Of a stretch of 64,000 nucleotides of DNA, positions 1 through 13,677 are shown piece by piece (position 1 is the stretch's first letter; the number at the start of each line of letters is the position of its first letter). The position numbers and the translations under genes were made by a program. Source of the stretch: Odobenus rosmarus divergens (lineage: Eukaryota; Chordata; Mammalia; Carnivora; Odobenidae); contig NW_004452181.1 in NCBI RefSeq assembly GCF_000321225.1, positions 1 through 64,000 on the forward strand, in the 5' to 3' direction. The notes beneath the pieces are model-generated. The model was not told the DNA's origin, did no database searches, and worked only from the letters and a program-made list of their open reading frames with translations.

Positions 1-141
1 TCAGAGTGTTGTTACTATTCTTATCTTCGATCTCCTGTTGAGTTCGTAGGTGTTCAGAATGGTTTGATCCCTATTCAGCTGAATTCCTGAGACCAGACAA
101 AATCCAGGTCTCCTACTCCTCCGCCATCTTGCTCCGCCCCC
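1..141 (-). mobile_element. L1 5'-UTR fragment, carnivore lineage
   Basis: Read on the minus strand, the segment begins with a GC-rich start containing GGGGGCGGAGCAAGATGGCG and runs through a leader typical of the 5' UTR of carnivore L1 elements. Such leaders hold the internal polymerase II promoter of the element. Only the first ~140 bases are present; the rest would lie left of the window. Identification is from memory of the family, so subfamily is not given. Confidence 0.65.
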
Positions 142-410
142 AACTGAGTGACTTTTAAAATGCAAAATAAAACAAAGGGCCCAGAAACAGAGTTTTTCCT
201 AAACTTTGAACTCTAAGAAGTTATGTTATCATGAGATGTTGACTGATGGATGGGCAGACGTAGACCCAGCTTTATGTAAATAGGATATGCTCCATTATGT
301 TCAATTTCATCTATGTATGCAAAAATATATGTATGTGTTTATTTACATAAATATATTCAAAGATATTTATACAACTTATCACCCTCATGGATAATACTCT
401 TATCAGCACT

Positions 411-613
411 TTTTTTTTTAAGATATATTTATTTTAGAGAGAGAGAGTGCATGAGCAGGGGGAGGGGTAGGAGGAAAGGGAGAGAGAGAATCTTGAGCAT
501 ACTACCCACTGAGCATGGAGCCTGATGTGGGGCTCAACCACACAACCCTAAGGTCATTAGCTGAGCTGAAACCAAGAGTCGGATGCTTAACCAACTGAGC
601 CACCCAGGTACCA
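411..613 (-). mobile_element. CAN-SINE (tRNA-derived SINE)
   Basis: On the plus strand it starts with a T-run and a (GA)n-rich block, and ends with the complement of the tRNA-like head (TGAGCCACCCAGG), so the element lies on the minus strand. It is moderately diverged (GGTACC in place of GGCGCCCC at the head). It is non-coding and was mobilised by L1 enzymes. Confidence 0.9.
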
Positions 614-644
614 CATGCACTTTTACTTTTAAAATGCATATGTT

Positions 645-684
645 GTCTTTGTGTATGTGTGTAAGTGTATGTGTGTGTGTGTAA
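645..684. repeat. Impure (TG)n microsatellite
   Basis: A stretch of TG units broken by TA and AAG steps just downstream of a SINE. Nothing else of note. Confidence 0.8.
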
Positions 685-1440
685 ATAGATATGTAGTTTT
701 ATGAATATGCATAACTGTATGTAATTGTTGGTATACTTAATATGAAATCAAATTTTGTAGAAGGAATGAGTATAATTAAACGCTGATATATAGCTTTCCA
801 GAAACTTAATAAGGAATAGCACTTAAAGAATTAAGAAAAAGGAATAAACTTGTCCTATGTCTTAGACCAATCATTCTTAAGTTTTTGGGGGTCTCATACC
901 TTTTTAGAATTTGATGAAAGTGATGGCCCCTTTCCTTAAAGAGTGAACGGGCACATATACACACATCATTGTGCCTGCAATTATGAGAGAGTCACACATT
1001 CATGAAGTGTATCCATGGATTCCATAGGAGTCCCTGGACCCTCTGTTAAAATTACTTTTTAAATTGTCTCCATCAAATGTCAGTTATCTCAACTAAACTT
1101 TTGATAGAAGTATCAGAACAGAATAAATAAGACTAATGTTCAGGTCTTCTATAATAGTGATTGCAGAGATAATTATATTCTTTCACTACCAGGCATTTCT
1201 TCCTCCCTCACCTTACCCACAAATCCCTCTCAGTTGTTTCAACTCCTATTTGCACATTTTAATTTCCCCTCACACCACCCAATACTCTACCCAGACAGTT
1301 GTAGTAGTAATGAGCTGCTTTACCTGCCTCCATTCTCTCTGTCCCACTCTATTCCAAATTCTGCCACAGAAGTAATCTCTCCAAAGACCAGTTTTTTTTC
1401 TTTAATTGTGTTTGTTGCTGCTGTGTTTTATTTTTGAGGC
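685..1440. other. Unique intergenic or intronic sequence
   Basis: AT-rich sequence with no convincing gene or recent repeat. Short open frames at 1136-1437 sit in pyrimidine-rich, low-complexity DNA and have no recognisable domain. Confidence 0.6.
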
Positions 1441-1449
1441 CAACTAGCA

Positions 1450-1685
1450 CAATGTTTAAGATTAGTTTGCAGTACAAATTCAAAACCCAGCCTTGTTCTT
1501 ACTAGTTGTGTCATATTGGACATGCTGCTTGACCTTTCACAGTTTCCACTTCCTTATCTATAAAATGAGGACAATAATACAATTTAAGGACTGTTGGAAG
1601 GAATAATGAGATAATGCATGTAAAGTGATTTAAAGTGATTAACAAGGTACAAGGACATAATGATGCTCAATAAATATTTCCTGAA
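1450..1685 (+). mobile_element. MIR SINE relic
   Basis: The order of blocks matches MIR: TCAAAACCCAGCCTTG, then ACTAGTTGTGTCATATTGG, a CTTATCTATAAAATGAGGAC core, and a TGCTCAATAAATATT tail. It is heavily diverged, as expected for this mammal-wide element. Confidence 0.8.
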
Positions 1686-1862
1686 TACATTAAATATTTA
1701 GCCTTGAGGTTTTTAATTTAATGCTTTTGCTAATTCCATGCTCCTTATTCCCTCCTATCAAAATACCACCTCCTGCATCAAATCTTCTTTAATCCTACAG
1801 CCATACGTGATCTCTCCCACTTCTTAATCCCTCAGACTTTTTGTACTCTTTATTACGAGGGA

Positions 1863-2052
1863 TAGCCTAATGGTAAAACTCTGGGGTTAGATTATCTGGA
1901 CATGAATATTGGCTCCATCACTTACTAGCTTTATGGGCTTGGGCAGGTCATGTAAGTCCCTTATGGCTTATTTTGCCTATCTGTAAATGAGATATAAAAA
2001 TAGTATCTATTACAAAGGGTTTTTATGAGGATAAATATAATTTCTAGAAATG
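1863..2052 (+). mobile_element. MIR SINE relic
   Basis: The core CACTTACTAGCTTTATGGGC is followed by CTATCTGTAAATGAGATA and a GAGGATAAATA block in MIR order. A tail-like segment (GTCCTAGAACAATACCAGGC, near 2556-2575) lies beyond the SINE at 2198-2397 and may be the displaced end of this or another MIR. Confidence 0.75.
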
Positions 2053-2197
2053 GCAAAACTAGATAGAGCGAGAGGAGGGATAGGAACAAAACAGACAGGG
2101 AAAAAGGGCTGGCCACAAATGGGCATGAGGGAACTTTTGGGAGTGAGGAGATACTCTAAAACCAGATTGTAAAAAGAAATGTCAATCCCATGACAAA

Positions 2198-2397
2198 TTT
2201 TTTTTAATTATTTATTTGAGAGAGAGAGCGTGCACACGGCAGGAGGGGCAGAGGGAGAGGGTGAGGGAAAGGATCTCAAGCAAACTCCTCACTGAGCACG
2301 GAGCCCTATGCAGGGCTCGATCTCACAACCCTGAGATTGTAACCTGAGCTGAAACCAAGAGTCAGACACTCAACTGACTGAGCCACCCGGGCGCCCC
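2198..2397 (-). mobile_element. CAN-SINE
   Basis: Poly-T start, GAGAGAGAGAGCG block, and the complement of the tRNA-like head ending GAGCCACCCGGGCGCCCC. Full length by eye, minus orientation. Confidence 0.93.
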
Positions 2398-2609
2398 ATT
2401 TATAACAAATATTTTTAAAACTGGATTGTGGCCATGCTGTAAGCTATATAAATTTACTACTATTTATCAAACTGTATGCTTAAGATGGTTAAATTTTATG
2501 GTATCCAAATTATAATGAAGCTGTTTTTTAAAAAAGATTAATGGTATATGGCAGAGTCCTAGAACAATACCAGGCACATACTAAACATACCATATCTGTT
2601 AGCTGTTGT

Positions 2610-4056
<1,447 letters not shown>

Positions 4057-4734
4057 TAAGCCTCTGGGACTCTTTGGTTTAACATTCTTTAGATAAGAGC
4101 GTTTGGGGGGCAGGGAGTCATTTAATAAGGAGTGGAAAAGTCTTGACAATTCTTAATAGCTGTTAAGAGAGAGGCCTTATTTGGAAGCATCTAGATTTGG
4201 CCAGGTTGATCTCATGGAGCCCTTTCCTTTACATATGCCCCGCCTTAATTAAAACTGGTAATTGACAAGGATTTACAGAGAAACACAAAGCTAATTCTAT
4301 TTTTCATCAGAAAATGTGCATAGCAGCAGGTCTTTCCCAATTTGTCACAGAATTGTTATACACTTGGACTTTAACTAATTGAATTAATTGATACTGAAAA
4401 TTATAGTGGGTTTTGAATTACGGTTTTAAAGGACTGTCAGCATTTACTGATACCAGAGAATTTGAAGAGTTAAGAATTTGATCAGCCTTTTCGGGAGTCA
4501 GGAAGAGAAATACATTATTAAAATTTTTTCACATCCAATAAACCACCCCCCTATTATGCATTTAAGGCTCAATATATAAACAGCAACAACAAATGGGCCT
4601 AGTTTCAGCTTCCTTGAGAATGTGCTTCTTTGAGCACTTAAATTCCCAGCATCTTATCAGATGAATGTAGATTTTAAGACTTAATTTTAATTATAAAGAA
4701 CTTTTGGGAAATAACTCTAACACAGAGGACAATA

Positions 4735-4960
4735 ATGACTGCCATCTGTTAGGCACCTACTATGTGTCCACCCTTTGTATGGACTATCTGATTTAATCTT
4801 CATCAGAGCCTTATGAAGTGGTACTACTATCATCCTCATTTCCAAAATTAGAGAACTAAGAAATTGAGTGACTTGCCTAAGGTTGCATAGCTAATAAGAG
4901 GTAGAACTAGTGTTTCAGACTCCAAAGCCCATTTTCTTAAATACTATAATAGTTAACAAT
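4735..4960 (-). mobile_element. MIR SINE relic
   Basis: The complement of the MIR core is visible: TCCAAAATTAGAGAACTAAG, then GAGTGACTTGCCTAAGGTTG and AGCTAATAAGAGGTAGAACT. Preceded by a CACCTACTATGTG block. Confidence 0.8.
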
Positions 4961-5067
4961 GACAACCTCCTTATTTTGAAGGTGACCCACAATCAAAAGA
5001 AAATTTAACTAGCTTACTACATTCTTTGTCCATTACTCCTTTCTTTTATTTTTAATGCTGCCCTTAG

Positions 5068-5213
5068 CATTTTCCAAATACCCATATTGAGCTGTCGTTC
5101 TGAATTGTTGAGGGGGGCTCCCTCCTTGGACCACTCAGCATTGTGGCTAAATGCTTGTGCTCAAGGAGGATCCATCCCAGTCACCTTGAGGGCTTCCTCT
5201 GGAGAAGTTACAG
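5068..5213 (+). other. Candidate internal coding exon B
   Basis: It is preceded by TTTTAATGCTGCCCTTAG and followed by a good donor (ACAG then GTAAAGA). The 146 bases are open only when read with one base completing the split codon from exon A, then 48 codons and one base left over. The fragment HSALWLNACAQGGSIPVTLR lies in it. The intron between A and B would be 1,012 bases. Product unknown. No third exon with matching phase could be found with confidence. Confidence 0.3.
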
Positions 5214-7490
5214 GTAAAGAAGAGAAATGATCTGGATTTTCACTCTTAGTGAATTTTCCTATTGAAGATTAAAGTGAGATCTTTAACGCTACTTTAATGT
5301 GTTTTTGATGATTGCATTTCAGTTTAGAGAGAAGCATGAAAAAGAATAAAATGTTTCCCCAGTAAGAGTTTTGTAGAACATTCTCAGCACACATTTTCTG
5401 AATGGACCATATCAACTTAGTACAGTTTTACAAGCCCAGGTTAAAATTGCTGTGAAGACTCATATTTACGGACCTTAAAAAGGGGATTCTGTATCTGTTG
5501 GTTCTTAATACTGCAAATCAGCTAAATATAGATTCTCAGAGGTTTCCTAAATAATGAGTACTTGGCTAAATAAAACAATGTGTAACACACTGGATTTCAT
5601 CCTTAGAAGTGCATGATGGCATATTATAGGTCTATTATACAAAATGCAGAGTTGAAAAAAAGATTCAGTACTATGAAAATCAGTTATCAGGAGGGCACAG
5701 TGGTTGCTTTCCAGATTTCAGAATCAGGATTATTTGAATTATTTTTATTTCAAAGTGTAGAAAAGGCATTTTTTATAGACTACTTTTCAGTTACATGAAA
5801 ACTCTTAATGCAAGACAAAACTCTGTTTATTCTTCATCCCAACAAACCTTTGAACATACTGAGAACAAGAGTAAAAGCCTCTCCACCCTATATTCCAAGA
5901 ATTTTCCAAACTTGCAAAAGAGGATGGGGGTGAGACAGCTGCTGGTAGGAAACAGGTTTTCCTTTGTTCTCTGAAAAGCGCTAACACCTAGAAGAGTCCT
6001 ATATTGTCCCACGTGCAGGTGATAAAACCAGGCGTGGCAAAGTCATCTTTCTCATTCACAATGTGGGTTGTTAATTGTTCTCTCTGCTGCCTGTCAATAT
6101 AATGTGAAATTTTCATTCCCCATTCAAGATGGGAAAAGTTGTGGCTGAAAATGTTAACATTTGCATTTTTATTTGTTGATTTATTTAAAGGACAGCCTCT
6201 CCTGCAGCAATCCATCACTTGGTGACACCCCAAATATGAATAATGTATTGTAGACTTGCGGTTACAATGTGTAATAAGTGCTAGAGACAGTAAAGGAATG
6301 TGAACTATGTTGCAAATGTAATATTTATTGACTCATAAAGTTTATTGCTTTGGAGGTTCAATAATACTGACCATAGGACATTAATATCACTTATCCTGAT
6401 TTTAGCTGGGCACCTTTATATGTAGAAATATTCATCTATCTCATGTTAACAAAATAAATATGTAATTTATAGCACAAGCAAAGAGGGCTTTATAGTTTTC
6501 TGTGCTGAGAGCTGCAGTGCTTCTTTCTCTTCATTCACGTCTGGCCTCCAGCATTGATCACACACCCCTGAGCTGTCCAAGAGAGTAAGCACAATGGTCA
6601 TGTTGGTACAAGAGGGTGGAGCTGCCGAACCAGACAGTGCCATGCATTTCTGCTTGGCTGGAACAGGCAACACCTCCCAAACCCACTTCACCTGGGGCTT
6701 TTCTCCCTGTCATTCTGAACACCTGGTGGATAGGTGCACCTTTGATCAGAAAATTCAACAAATACTTCTCCTGCCATGATGCTGAGTCAGACTTTACAGA
6801 TTCTACTGGATCCTCTGGTCTCCAGAGTGAAACCAGAGCTGGTCAGGTTACCAATTAATTTGTTATGAGGACCATTGTTACTGATAATTAACTCTTCTGT
6901 ACCTTCCAGAATTAGGTATGTCCATTGCCAGCAATAAAGATCATACAGGAAATATCTGACACCCAAAGCAAAAGAAGTCATGTTAATTAGCAACCATCAG
7001 CTGTAATTGTCATCCCCATTAAGATGCAGAATTATGTATTTCTTCGTTATAAATAACCTTTCTAATTGTACTTGATGTATGCCAATTTAATCAAAAAGTA
7101 TACTTGTAACAGACCGATATTTGCATTAATGTAGCTTTGGATCTTCAAATCTTTTATTTCAAATTTGGGGAGAAAAAGCATATTACAGCTGTATCTCCTT
7201 TATATGTGGGTATCTTTTTCTACCCAGGTATGGAGATCTAATACATTCTATATTCAAATGAAGACGGTGTCTTCTGGGATTGTTCAGTGAAACAGAAATC
7301 TTGTCACTTTTTAAAATACCAGTGAAGTTTCTATCTCCCAGTCATATCACAGCTCAGTGGTAATTGTTCCAAACTGATAAACAGAGGCAAATACCAGGCC
7401 TGCAGCAGCAGGATTATGTTCTGAGTCCCTGAAGTAAAATGTTACTAAGGTTTCTTCTCTCTGTTGTCCCCTGATGCGTAAGAGTTAAGG
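5214..7490. other. Unique AT-rich sequence
   Basis: No recent repeat and no supported gene in about 2.3 kb. Several short frames on both strands near 6467-6993 overlap one another and are judged to be shadows. The repeat-free character would suit intronic or regulatory DNA. Confidence 0.5.
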
Positions 7491-7506
7491 CTGGTACTCT
7501 TGCCCT

Positions 7507-7550
7507 CGTGTGTGTGTGTGCGCGCGCACGCGCGCGCGCGTGTGTGTGTG
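7507..7550. repeat. Perfect 44-bp alternating pyrimidine-purine tract
   Basis: TG steps, then CG steps with a single CA, then TG steps again. Every step alternates pyrimidine and purine without a break over 44 bases. The CG-rich centre is the sequence class with the highest tendency to adopt left-handed Z-DNA under negative supercoiling. Confidence 0.9.
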
Positions 7551-7707
7551 AAGAGAGAAAAGCAGATCTCACCAAAGCACGCCCAATTACTGAATTTTGG
7601 GAACTGGATCTATAGTTGGCCTATTTCTAGGAAGTACTGCTCACCTCTCTCTACTCTAGATTTTTTCAGAAAGGTTTTTTACCACAACACAGAGTTGGAA
7701 GTTCTGC

Positions 7708-7918
7708 TTTTTTTTTTTTTAAGATTTATTTACTTATTTTAGAGAGAGAGAGCATGTGCATGCGTGCATGGGGGAGTGGCAGAGGGAGAGAATCCCAAAC
7801 AGACTCCCCCGTGAGCACAGAGCAGGACGTGGGGCTCGATTTCATGACTCATGAGACCATTACCCAAGCAGAAACCAAGAGTCAGACATTTAACTGCCTG
7901 AGGCACCCAGGCATGCCC
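7708..7918 (-). mobile_element. CAN-SINE with target-site duplication
   Basis: Poly-T, AAGATTTATTTACTTATTTT, a GA block and the reverse tRNA-like head. It is flanked by near-identical direct repeats AGAGTTGGAAGTT (7691-7703) and AGAGTTGAAAGTT (7919-7931), which mark the insertion site. Confidence 0.93.
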
Positions 7919-8399
7919 AGAGTTGAAAGTTGTTGTTTTCTTAAGCTTTTTTTTAGACATGTTGGAGGGGTGATTTTGTGGAGCTTGCTTTTTGTTGAGG
8001 GAGGTAAGAAAATACTTAAGTATGTATTTTCAAAGGTTTAATAGCTTATTTGGGGGCTTTTTAAAAAATGGCTTAAAAAATAACTTAATTTGTTCTTTTT
8101 TTAAAGACTGTGGTCCTTTGCTGTCAAACTATATGCTTAATTGTCCTGAAAAATTTGCTGTATGTTCACAGCTTGATGAGCTCTCCGTAGTGCACATGCT
8201 TGTGCACAGTCATGCTCACAGACAACTGTGCACAGCTGATTTGAAGCTTGTAGAGACTTTCTATCCGTTAAGGTTGAGACTGAAGGACCAGGCTCAGAAT
8301 ATTGGAAAACTGGGACCACATTACACCAAGCCCAAGCTGGAGGGATCCAAGTACCCTGCAGTCTAGAACTTAAACTTCTCTCTGTCTTAAAAACTGTAT

Positions 8400-9780
8400 T
8401 TTTCTATGTCTTCTTTGGAAGAATGTCTGTCTATTCAGATCCTCTGCCCATTTTTTATTCAGACTGTTTTTTTTGTTTTGTTTTTGCTATTGAGTTGTAA
8501 GAATTCCTTATATATTTTGGATATTAATATCTTATCAGATATATTTTGATCAGATTCAGTTTGTGATCATTTCCTTTACAGTTTGATGCAGTCCCATTTG
8601 TTTACTTTTGCTTTTGTTGCTTGAGCTTTTGGTATTGTATCCAAAAAATCATTTCAAAGGCCAATGTCAAGTAGCTTTTTTCCTGTTTTCTTCTAGGAAT
8701 TTCACAATTCCAGATCTTATATGTAAGTCTTTAATCCATTCTCAGGGTTTTTTTTATGTCATGAAAGATGAGAGTCCAGTCTCATTGGACTCTGGAATAT
8801 CTAGTTTTCCCAGCACCATTTATTGATGAGACTACCCTTCCTGATTGTATATTCTTGGTATCCTTGTTGAAAATTCATTGACCATTTATGCTTTGGTTTA
8901 TCTCTGGGTTCTTAATTATGTTCCACTGTTTGTGTGTCTGTTTTAATGGCCAGTACCATAATGTTTTGATTACTATAGCTTTGTAATATAATTTGAAATC
9001 CAGAAGTGTGATGCCTCCAACCTTGTTCTTTTTTCTGAAGATTTTAGCTATTTAGAGTCTCTTGTGGTTCCATATGAATTTTGAGATTGTTTTTTTCTAT
9101 TTCTGTGAAAAATGCCATTGGAATTTTGGTAGGGATTGCATTGAATCCATACATCATTTTGGGTAGTATGGCTATTTTAACAATATTAATTCTTCCAATC
9201 CATGGGACGGGATATCTTTCCATTTATTTGTGTCTGCTTCAATTATTTTCTTCAGTGTTTTATAGTTTTCAGTGTACAAATCTTTCACTGACTTGATTAA
9301 ATTTATTCCCAAGTATTTTTTTTTTTTGATGCTATTATAAATGGAATTTTTTCTTGATTTCCTTTTTGGTTAGATCATTGTTGGTGCAAAGAGACTCAAC
9401 TGATTTTTGTATATTGATTTGGTATCCTGGAACATTACTGAATTTGTTTATTCTAACAAGGTTTTTGTTGTTGTTGTTTTGTGTGTGGAGTCTGTAGGGT
9501 TGTCTACATATAGAATCATATCATTTGCAGAGATAATTTTACTTCTTCCTTAACTATTTGGATGACTTTTATTTCTTTTTCTTTACTCATTGCTGTTGCT
9601 TGCACTTCTAGTACTGTGTGTAATAGAAATGACAAGAGCAAGCCCTGTACCAGATCACAGAGGAAAAGCCTTCAATTTTTCCCCATTGATTATGATGTCA
9701 GCTGTGGCTTTTTATAAATGGCCTTTATTGTGCTGAGGAAATTTTCTTCTATTTTTTCTTAAGAGTTTTTGTCATGAATG
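8400..9780 (-). mobile_element. L1 ORF2 segment, inverted 5' part of a twin-primed insertion
   Basis: The plus strand shows the complement of L1 ORF2: TCTTCTTTGGAAGAATGTC at the left, then TTGGATATTAATATCTTATC, TCCCATTTGTTTACTTTTGC, GATTACTATAGCTTTGTAAT and ATTAATTCTTCCAATCCATG. It runs from a position in late ORF2 back towards its middle. The reading frame is broken many times. It joins directly to the sense-oriented segment at 9781. Confidence 0.85.
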
Positions 9781-10690
9781 GATGTTGAACTTTTCAAAGA
9801 AGACATACAAATTGCCAACAGGTGTATAAAAGATGTTCAACATCATTAATCATTGGGGAAACGCACATCAAAACCACAATGAGATATTACCTCACACCTT
9901 TTACTATGGCTATTTTCAAAAAGAAGAGAACAAGTGCATAATGGTGAGGTTGTGGAGAAAAGGGAACCTTGTGCATCATTGGTAGGAATGTAAATTGGCA
10001 TAGTTAATGTGGAAAATAGTATGGAGGTTCCTCAAAAAATTAAAAATAGAACTACTATATGATCCAGCAATCCCTCTTCTGGGTATATACTCGAAGGAAA
10101 TGCAGTCAATACCACAAAGTGTATCTGTGCTCACGTGTTCATTGTACGTTATTCACAGTAGCCAAGATATGGTCCCATCAGTGGATGAATGGACTTTGGA
10201 ATAGTATTCAGCCTTTAAAAAGGAGATCTGCCATTTGTGATAATATGGATTAACCTGGAGGACATTATGCTAAATGAAATAAACCAGACACAGAAATACT
10301 GCATGATCTTACTTATTTGTGGAACCTAAAAAGTTCAAAGCATAGAAGCAAAGAGGAGAATGGTGGTGCCCAGGAATGGGAAGGTGGAGGAAATGAGGAG
10401 ATAGTGGTCAAAGGGGACAAAGTTGCCATACTGTAGGATGAATAAGTCTAGAAATCTAATGTACAGCATGATGGCTATAGTTAATAATACTGTATTAAAC
10501 ATTGGACATTTGCTAAAATAGATTGCAAGTGTTCTCACCACATGCACAAAAAAATTTCAACTATATGAAGAGGTGAATATGTTAGTTTGATTGTAGTAAT
10601 CATTTTACTATGCATATGTATATCATCAATAATTTCCTAATATTGAATAACTCTTCCAAAAAAATCATATGGTATACTTTAAATATATAC
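9781..10690 (+). mobile_element. L1 3' end, sense part of the twin-primed insertion
   Basis: Begins with TTTTCAAAGAAGACATAC and runs through the end of ORF2 into the 3' UTR (TAGTTAATAATACTGTATTA, ACTTTAAATATATACCATTT). A fragment of the reverse-transcriptase protein tail is readable at 10007-10204, including [18 protein letters not shown], which matches the usual L1 sequence PAIPLLGIY. Old and non-functional. Confidence 0.88.
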
Positions 10691-11130
10691 CATTTTGATT
10701 TTTTTAAAGTGGGGTTATTTTTATCTTTATTTTCACCTTAAGTAACTTGACATGGAAATCCAGTTGCTTGCAGCTCCAGATATGATGATATAACCTTTAA
10801 AGTGCATGTTGGTCGTTTGCTGTGCCGTGAAGAGGGACAAACGTTTCTGCATTTGTCCCTCTTTGTCCTTTGTGGGTCATAAACCAAGGCCTTAGCACCT
10901 GGGCAGTTCAAGCATTGTTTAGTTTCTCATCTCAATTTGCCAGTAACCATTAGATTATGTAGAAGGAAAAATCATGTAAATATGCTGTTGCTGATTGTAA
11001 AAAATGATCTGTCTTATCTCTGGCAACAAAAGCCTGGATTGGCAGCAGCCAGGGGATTCAAAACCTACGTTAAGCAACATGTATCTATCATACTAGTAAC
11101 AAAAATATAATGCTGAAAATAATAATTACC
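10691..11130. other. Unique sequence
   Basis: No supported gene or recent repeat. Contains an imperfect inverted pair GAGGGACAAACG and TTTGTCCCTC near 10831-10861. Confidence 0.5.
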
Positions 11131-11139
11131 TGTTCACAA

Positions 11140-11360
11140 TCCCTGGCATAATACCTCAGGGTTGACAGAATGCTTTTAACCTGCATTTTCTTATTTAAAA
11201 TGCACCCAAACCTGTGAAATAAGTAGCAGTAGTACTTCATTTTACAGTGAGGAAATGGGAACAGAACGAGACTGGAACTGTCCATGGTCACACAGTAATG
11301 AAGCAGAAAAGAGGCCCTGAACATAGTTCTTCTGATCCTAAATTTTAGTGTGTTTTCATT
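11140..11360 (-). mobile_element. MIR SINE relic
   Basis: The complement of the MIR core is visible as CATTTTACAGTGAGGAAATG, followed by CATGGTCACACAGTAATGAA. Diverged. Confidence 0.7.
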
Positions 11361-11399
11361 CTTCCACACTGCCTGAAACTTGAATTTCACCTCAAGTTG

Positions 11400-12585
11400 T
11401 AGGCACTAAGCTGATAAAATTCTGGTTTAGAGTAGGAATGAGACAAACTTGCTTAAGACTTATAGTTTATTTTTATAGCTTGATAGGAAGAAGCAGTCAT
11501 TCAAGAGAAAGAGAAATGCTGTTTCCATTACACACAACAGCCAAATTGCAACATTTTCTTGCACTTGTGCCTAGAATCTTAACTGTAACAAAATATTTTT
11601 TTTAAATCAGACTTTTTTCTCACCTATATGTTCACACAAATATTTCATGTATTCAACTAGATTCTCTCCTGTGCCTAGCACCTAATAATGTGTTATTCTC
11701 CTAGGATGGAGAGAGGGGAGCTACACTAAAATCCCAAATCCCAAACGAGAGCCCACAGGCACTACTTGAGTTTATGTGGTAGGTTTGAATAGCAGACCCC
11801 ACTGCCTCTATATATTTGAGTATGTGAATGATGGCCATATGTGACAATACTGGCCACTATTCATTGAATGTCTATTATATATCAGGTCATGTGTTGGGCA
11901 TGTACAGATATGTCCATTTATAATATATGTACATATAAATAACATGTCATTGTAAAGCTGTCTTTAATGACTACTAAAACTCAATTGTCAAATATTAGAT
12001 AAAATTTCTTTTTAGGTTTTTTCAAAATGACTTCCTAAAATGTGGGCTACTAGGCTAAGAGCTATCATTTTAGCTTTATGTGCCCTCAGAGTAAGTTTGC
12101 ACACCACACACAATCAGAGTAGCATTTACTGTAACTTTTCCATTTTGAGTATATTGTAAATAAAATAAAAACAAAGCCTAATGAAATGATGCACATAAAA
12201 TGATGACAGTAAAAAGAATAGTCTGAAAACTTCTGAAAAGAATGTGTTGAATATGTAAAAGAAAAAGTATAATGTTCCTCTCTGTCTTTGATCTCTAATC
12301 AGAAGGATAAAAAGCTCAGCCATTCAAAGGGGGTTTTGTTTAAGTTGAGTTGATAATTTGAAATTCCCTGCCAGCAGGTGCATTACTACCAAGAACAGTT
12401 GAATGCATGGAAATTCTTGTGTGTTTGATGAAAAGATGTTGCTTTTAATTAAGCCATGATATTGTGCTGTTACTGTAATTCCCACTGTTAAGAGCCATTA
12501 ATATAATCATCCATTCCTCTGGCACACACTGTTTTATACAGTGTATAAATTTAAAAAACAGAAACAAATAGGCTAAGTAGAAATA
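11400..12585. other. Unique AT-rich sequence
   Basis: No supported gene. A 65-codon minus-strand frame at 12126-12323 is AT-driven and lacks any recognisable motif. Confidence 0.5.
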
Positions 12586-12589
12586 ATGA

Positions 12590-12935
12590 AGGGATAGCAC
12601 TGTGAATTGTGTAAGACTGTTGAATCACAGACCTGTACCTCTGAAACAAATAATACATTATATGTTAAAAAAAAAAGAAGATAGTAGGAAGGGAAAAATG
12701 AAGGGGGGCGGAATTGGAGGGGGAGACGAACCATGAGAGACTATGGACTCTGAGAAACAAACTGAGGGTTCTAGAGGGGAGGGGGTTGGGGGGATGGGTT
12801 AGCCTGGTGATGGGTATTAAAGAGGGCATGTATTGGATGGAGCACTCGGTGTTATATGCAAACAATGAATCATAGAACACTGCATCAAAAACTAATGATG
12901 TAATATATGGTGATTAACATAACATAAAAAAAAGA
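12590..12935 (+). mobile_element. Carnivore L1 3'-UTR end with poly(A)
   Basis: Contains CACAGACCTGTACCTCTGAA, CATGAGAGACTATGGACTCT and AACTAATGATGTAATATATG, the hallmark order of the carnivore L1 3' UTR, ending in an A-run near 12925-12933. It is a 5'-truncated insertion with no protein-coding part. A G-rich tract (GAGGGGAGGGGGTTGGGGGG, 12773-12792) is part of the normal L1 3' UTR. Confidence 0.88.
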
Positions 12936-13229
12936 GATAGCCTAATTCCAAGAAATGAATTCAGCTTGAGGAAGCTTGTCAAGACATTCTTACCCTAGAA
13001 AAAAACATACTGCACAGAGAAAATATACATTAAAACAGCTGATATTTACTAGTCACTTAGAATTCTGGTCCTTGGTTTCAGGAATTCTAAGTTCTGGGTG
13101 AAGGGGTTATAAGAGCTCCTTCATTGTTCACGGTTTTCTATATTTTACAAATATTCTACAGTGATGTGTTACATAATTTTTAAAACAATATTTAAAAAGA
13201 AAACAAAGGGCACATATTAATAGGATTAA

Positions 13230-13425
13230 TTTAATCTATAAAGTGGGGATAATAATATCTCCTCATAGGCCTGTCGTGATGATTAAGCAAGATAGTTTAC
13301 ATAAAGTACTTAGCACAGTCCAGGTATGTCGCTAAATAGTAGTTGTCATTGTAGAACTTCCCAAGATCACACAAGCTGTAAGGAGCTAGGACTTGGACGT
13401 TGCTATTGTAATTCCAAACTCTATG
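13230..13425 (+). mobile_element. MIR relic, followed by an opposed MIR fragment
   Basis: 13230-13352 reads in sense (ATAAAGTGGGGATAATAATA, ATGATTAAGCAAGATAG, AGTACTTAGCACAGTCCAGG). 13353-13425 then reads as complement (CCCAAGATCACACAAGCTGT), so two MIR pieces lie tail to tail. Confidence 0.7.
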
Positions 13426-13445
13426 TGTGTTTCCTGACAAAAGGT

Positions 13446-13464
13446 TAGGAATAGGAATAGGAAT
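13446..13464. repeat. (GGAATA)n short tandem repeat
   Basis: About three copies of a six-base unit. Too short for further comment. Confidence 0.8.
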
Positions 13465-13677
13465 AAGCAACAGGGTTGTATTTTTTCATTTTCACCATGC
13501 AAACATATTTGCAAACATGACTTTTACTTTACCTCTCTAAGCATGACCCCTCAGGTGAAAATAAGAATATTAATAACTACCTTGAAAATTTGCTCATAGT
13601 ATTAACTTTAGGTAAGCAAAGCCCTTAATTTGGTGCTGGGCTATAGTGTGCACTCACTCAGTGTTCACTCCTTTCTT

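Noticed and set aside
5980..6019. 40-base exon-like interval between AAAG and GTGATA
   Set aside because: Too short, with a weak donor. Cannot be tied to the 3947-5213 pair.
10007..10204. Open frame with L1 reverse-transcriptase tail
   Set aside because: It is part of a truncated, inverted L1 and not an independent gene.
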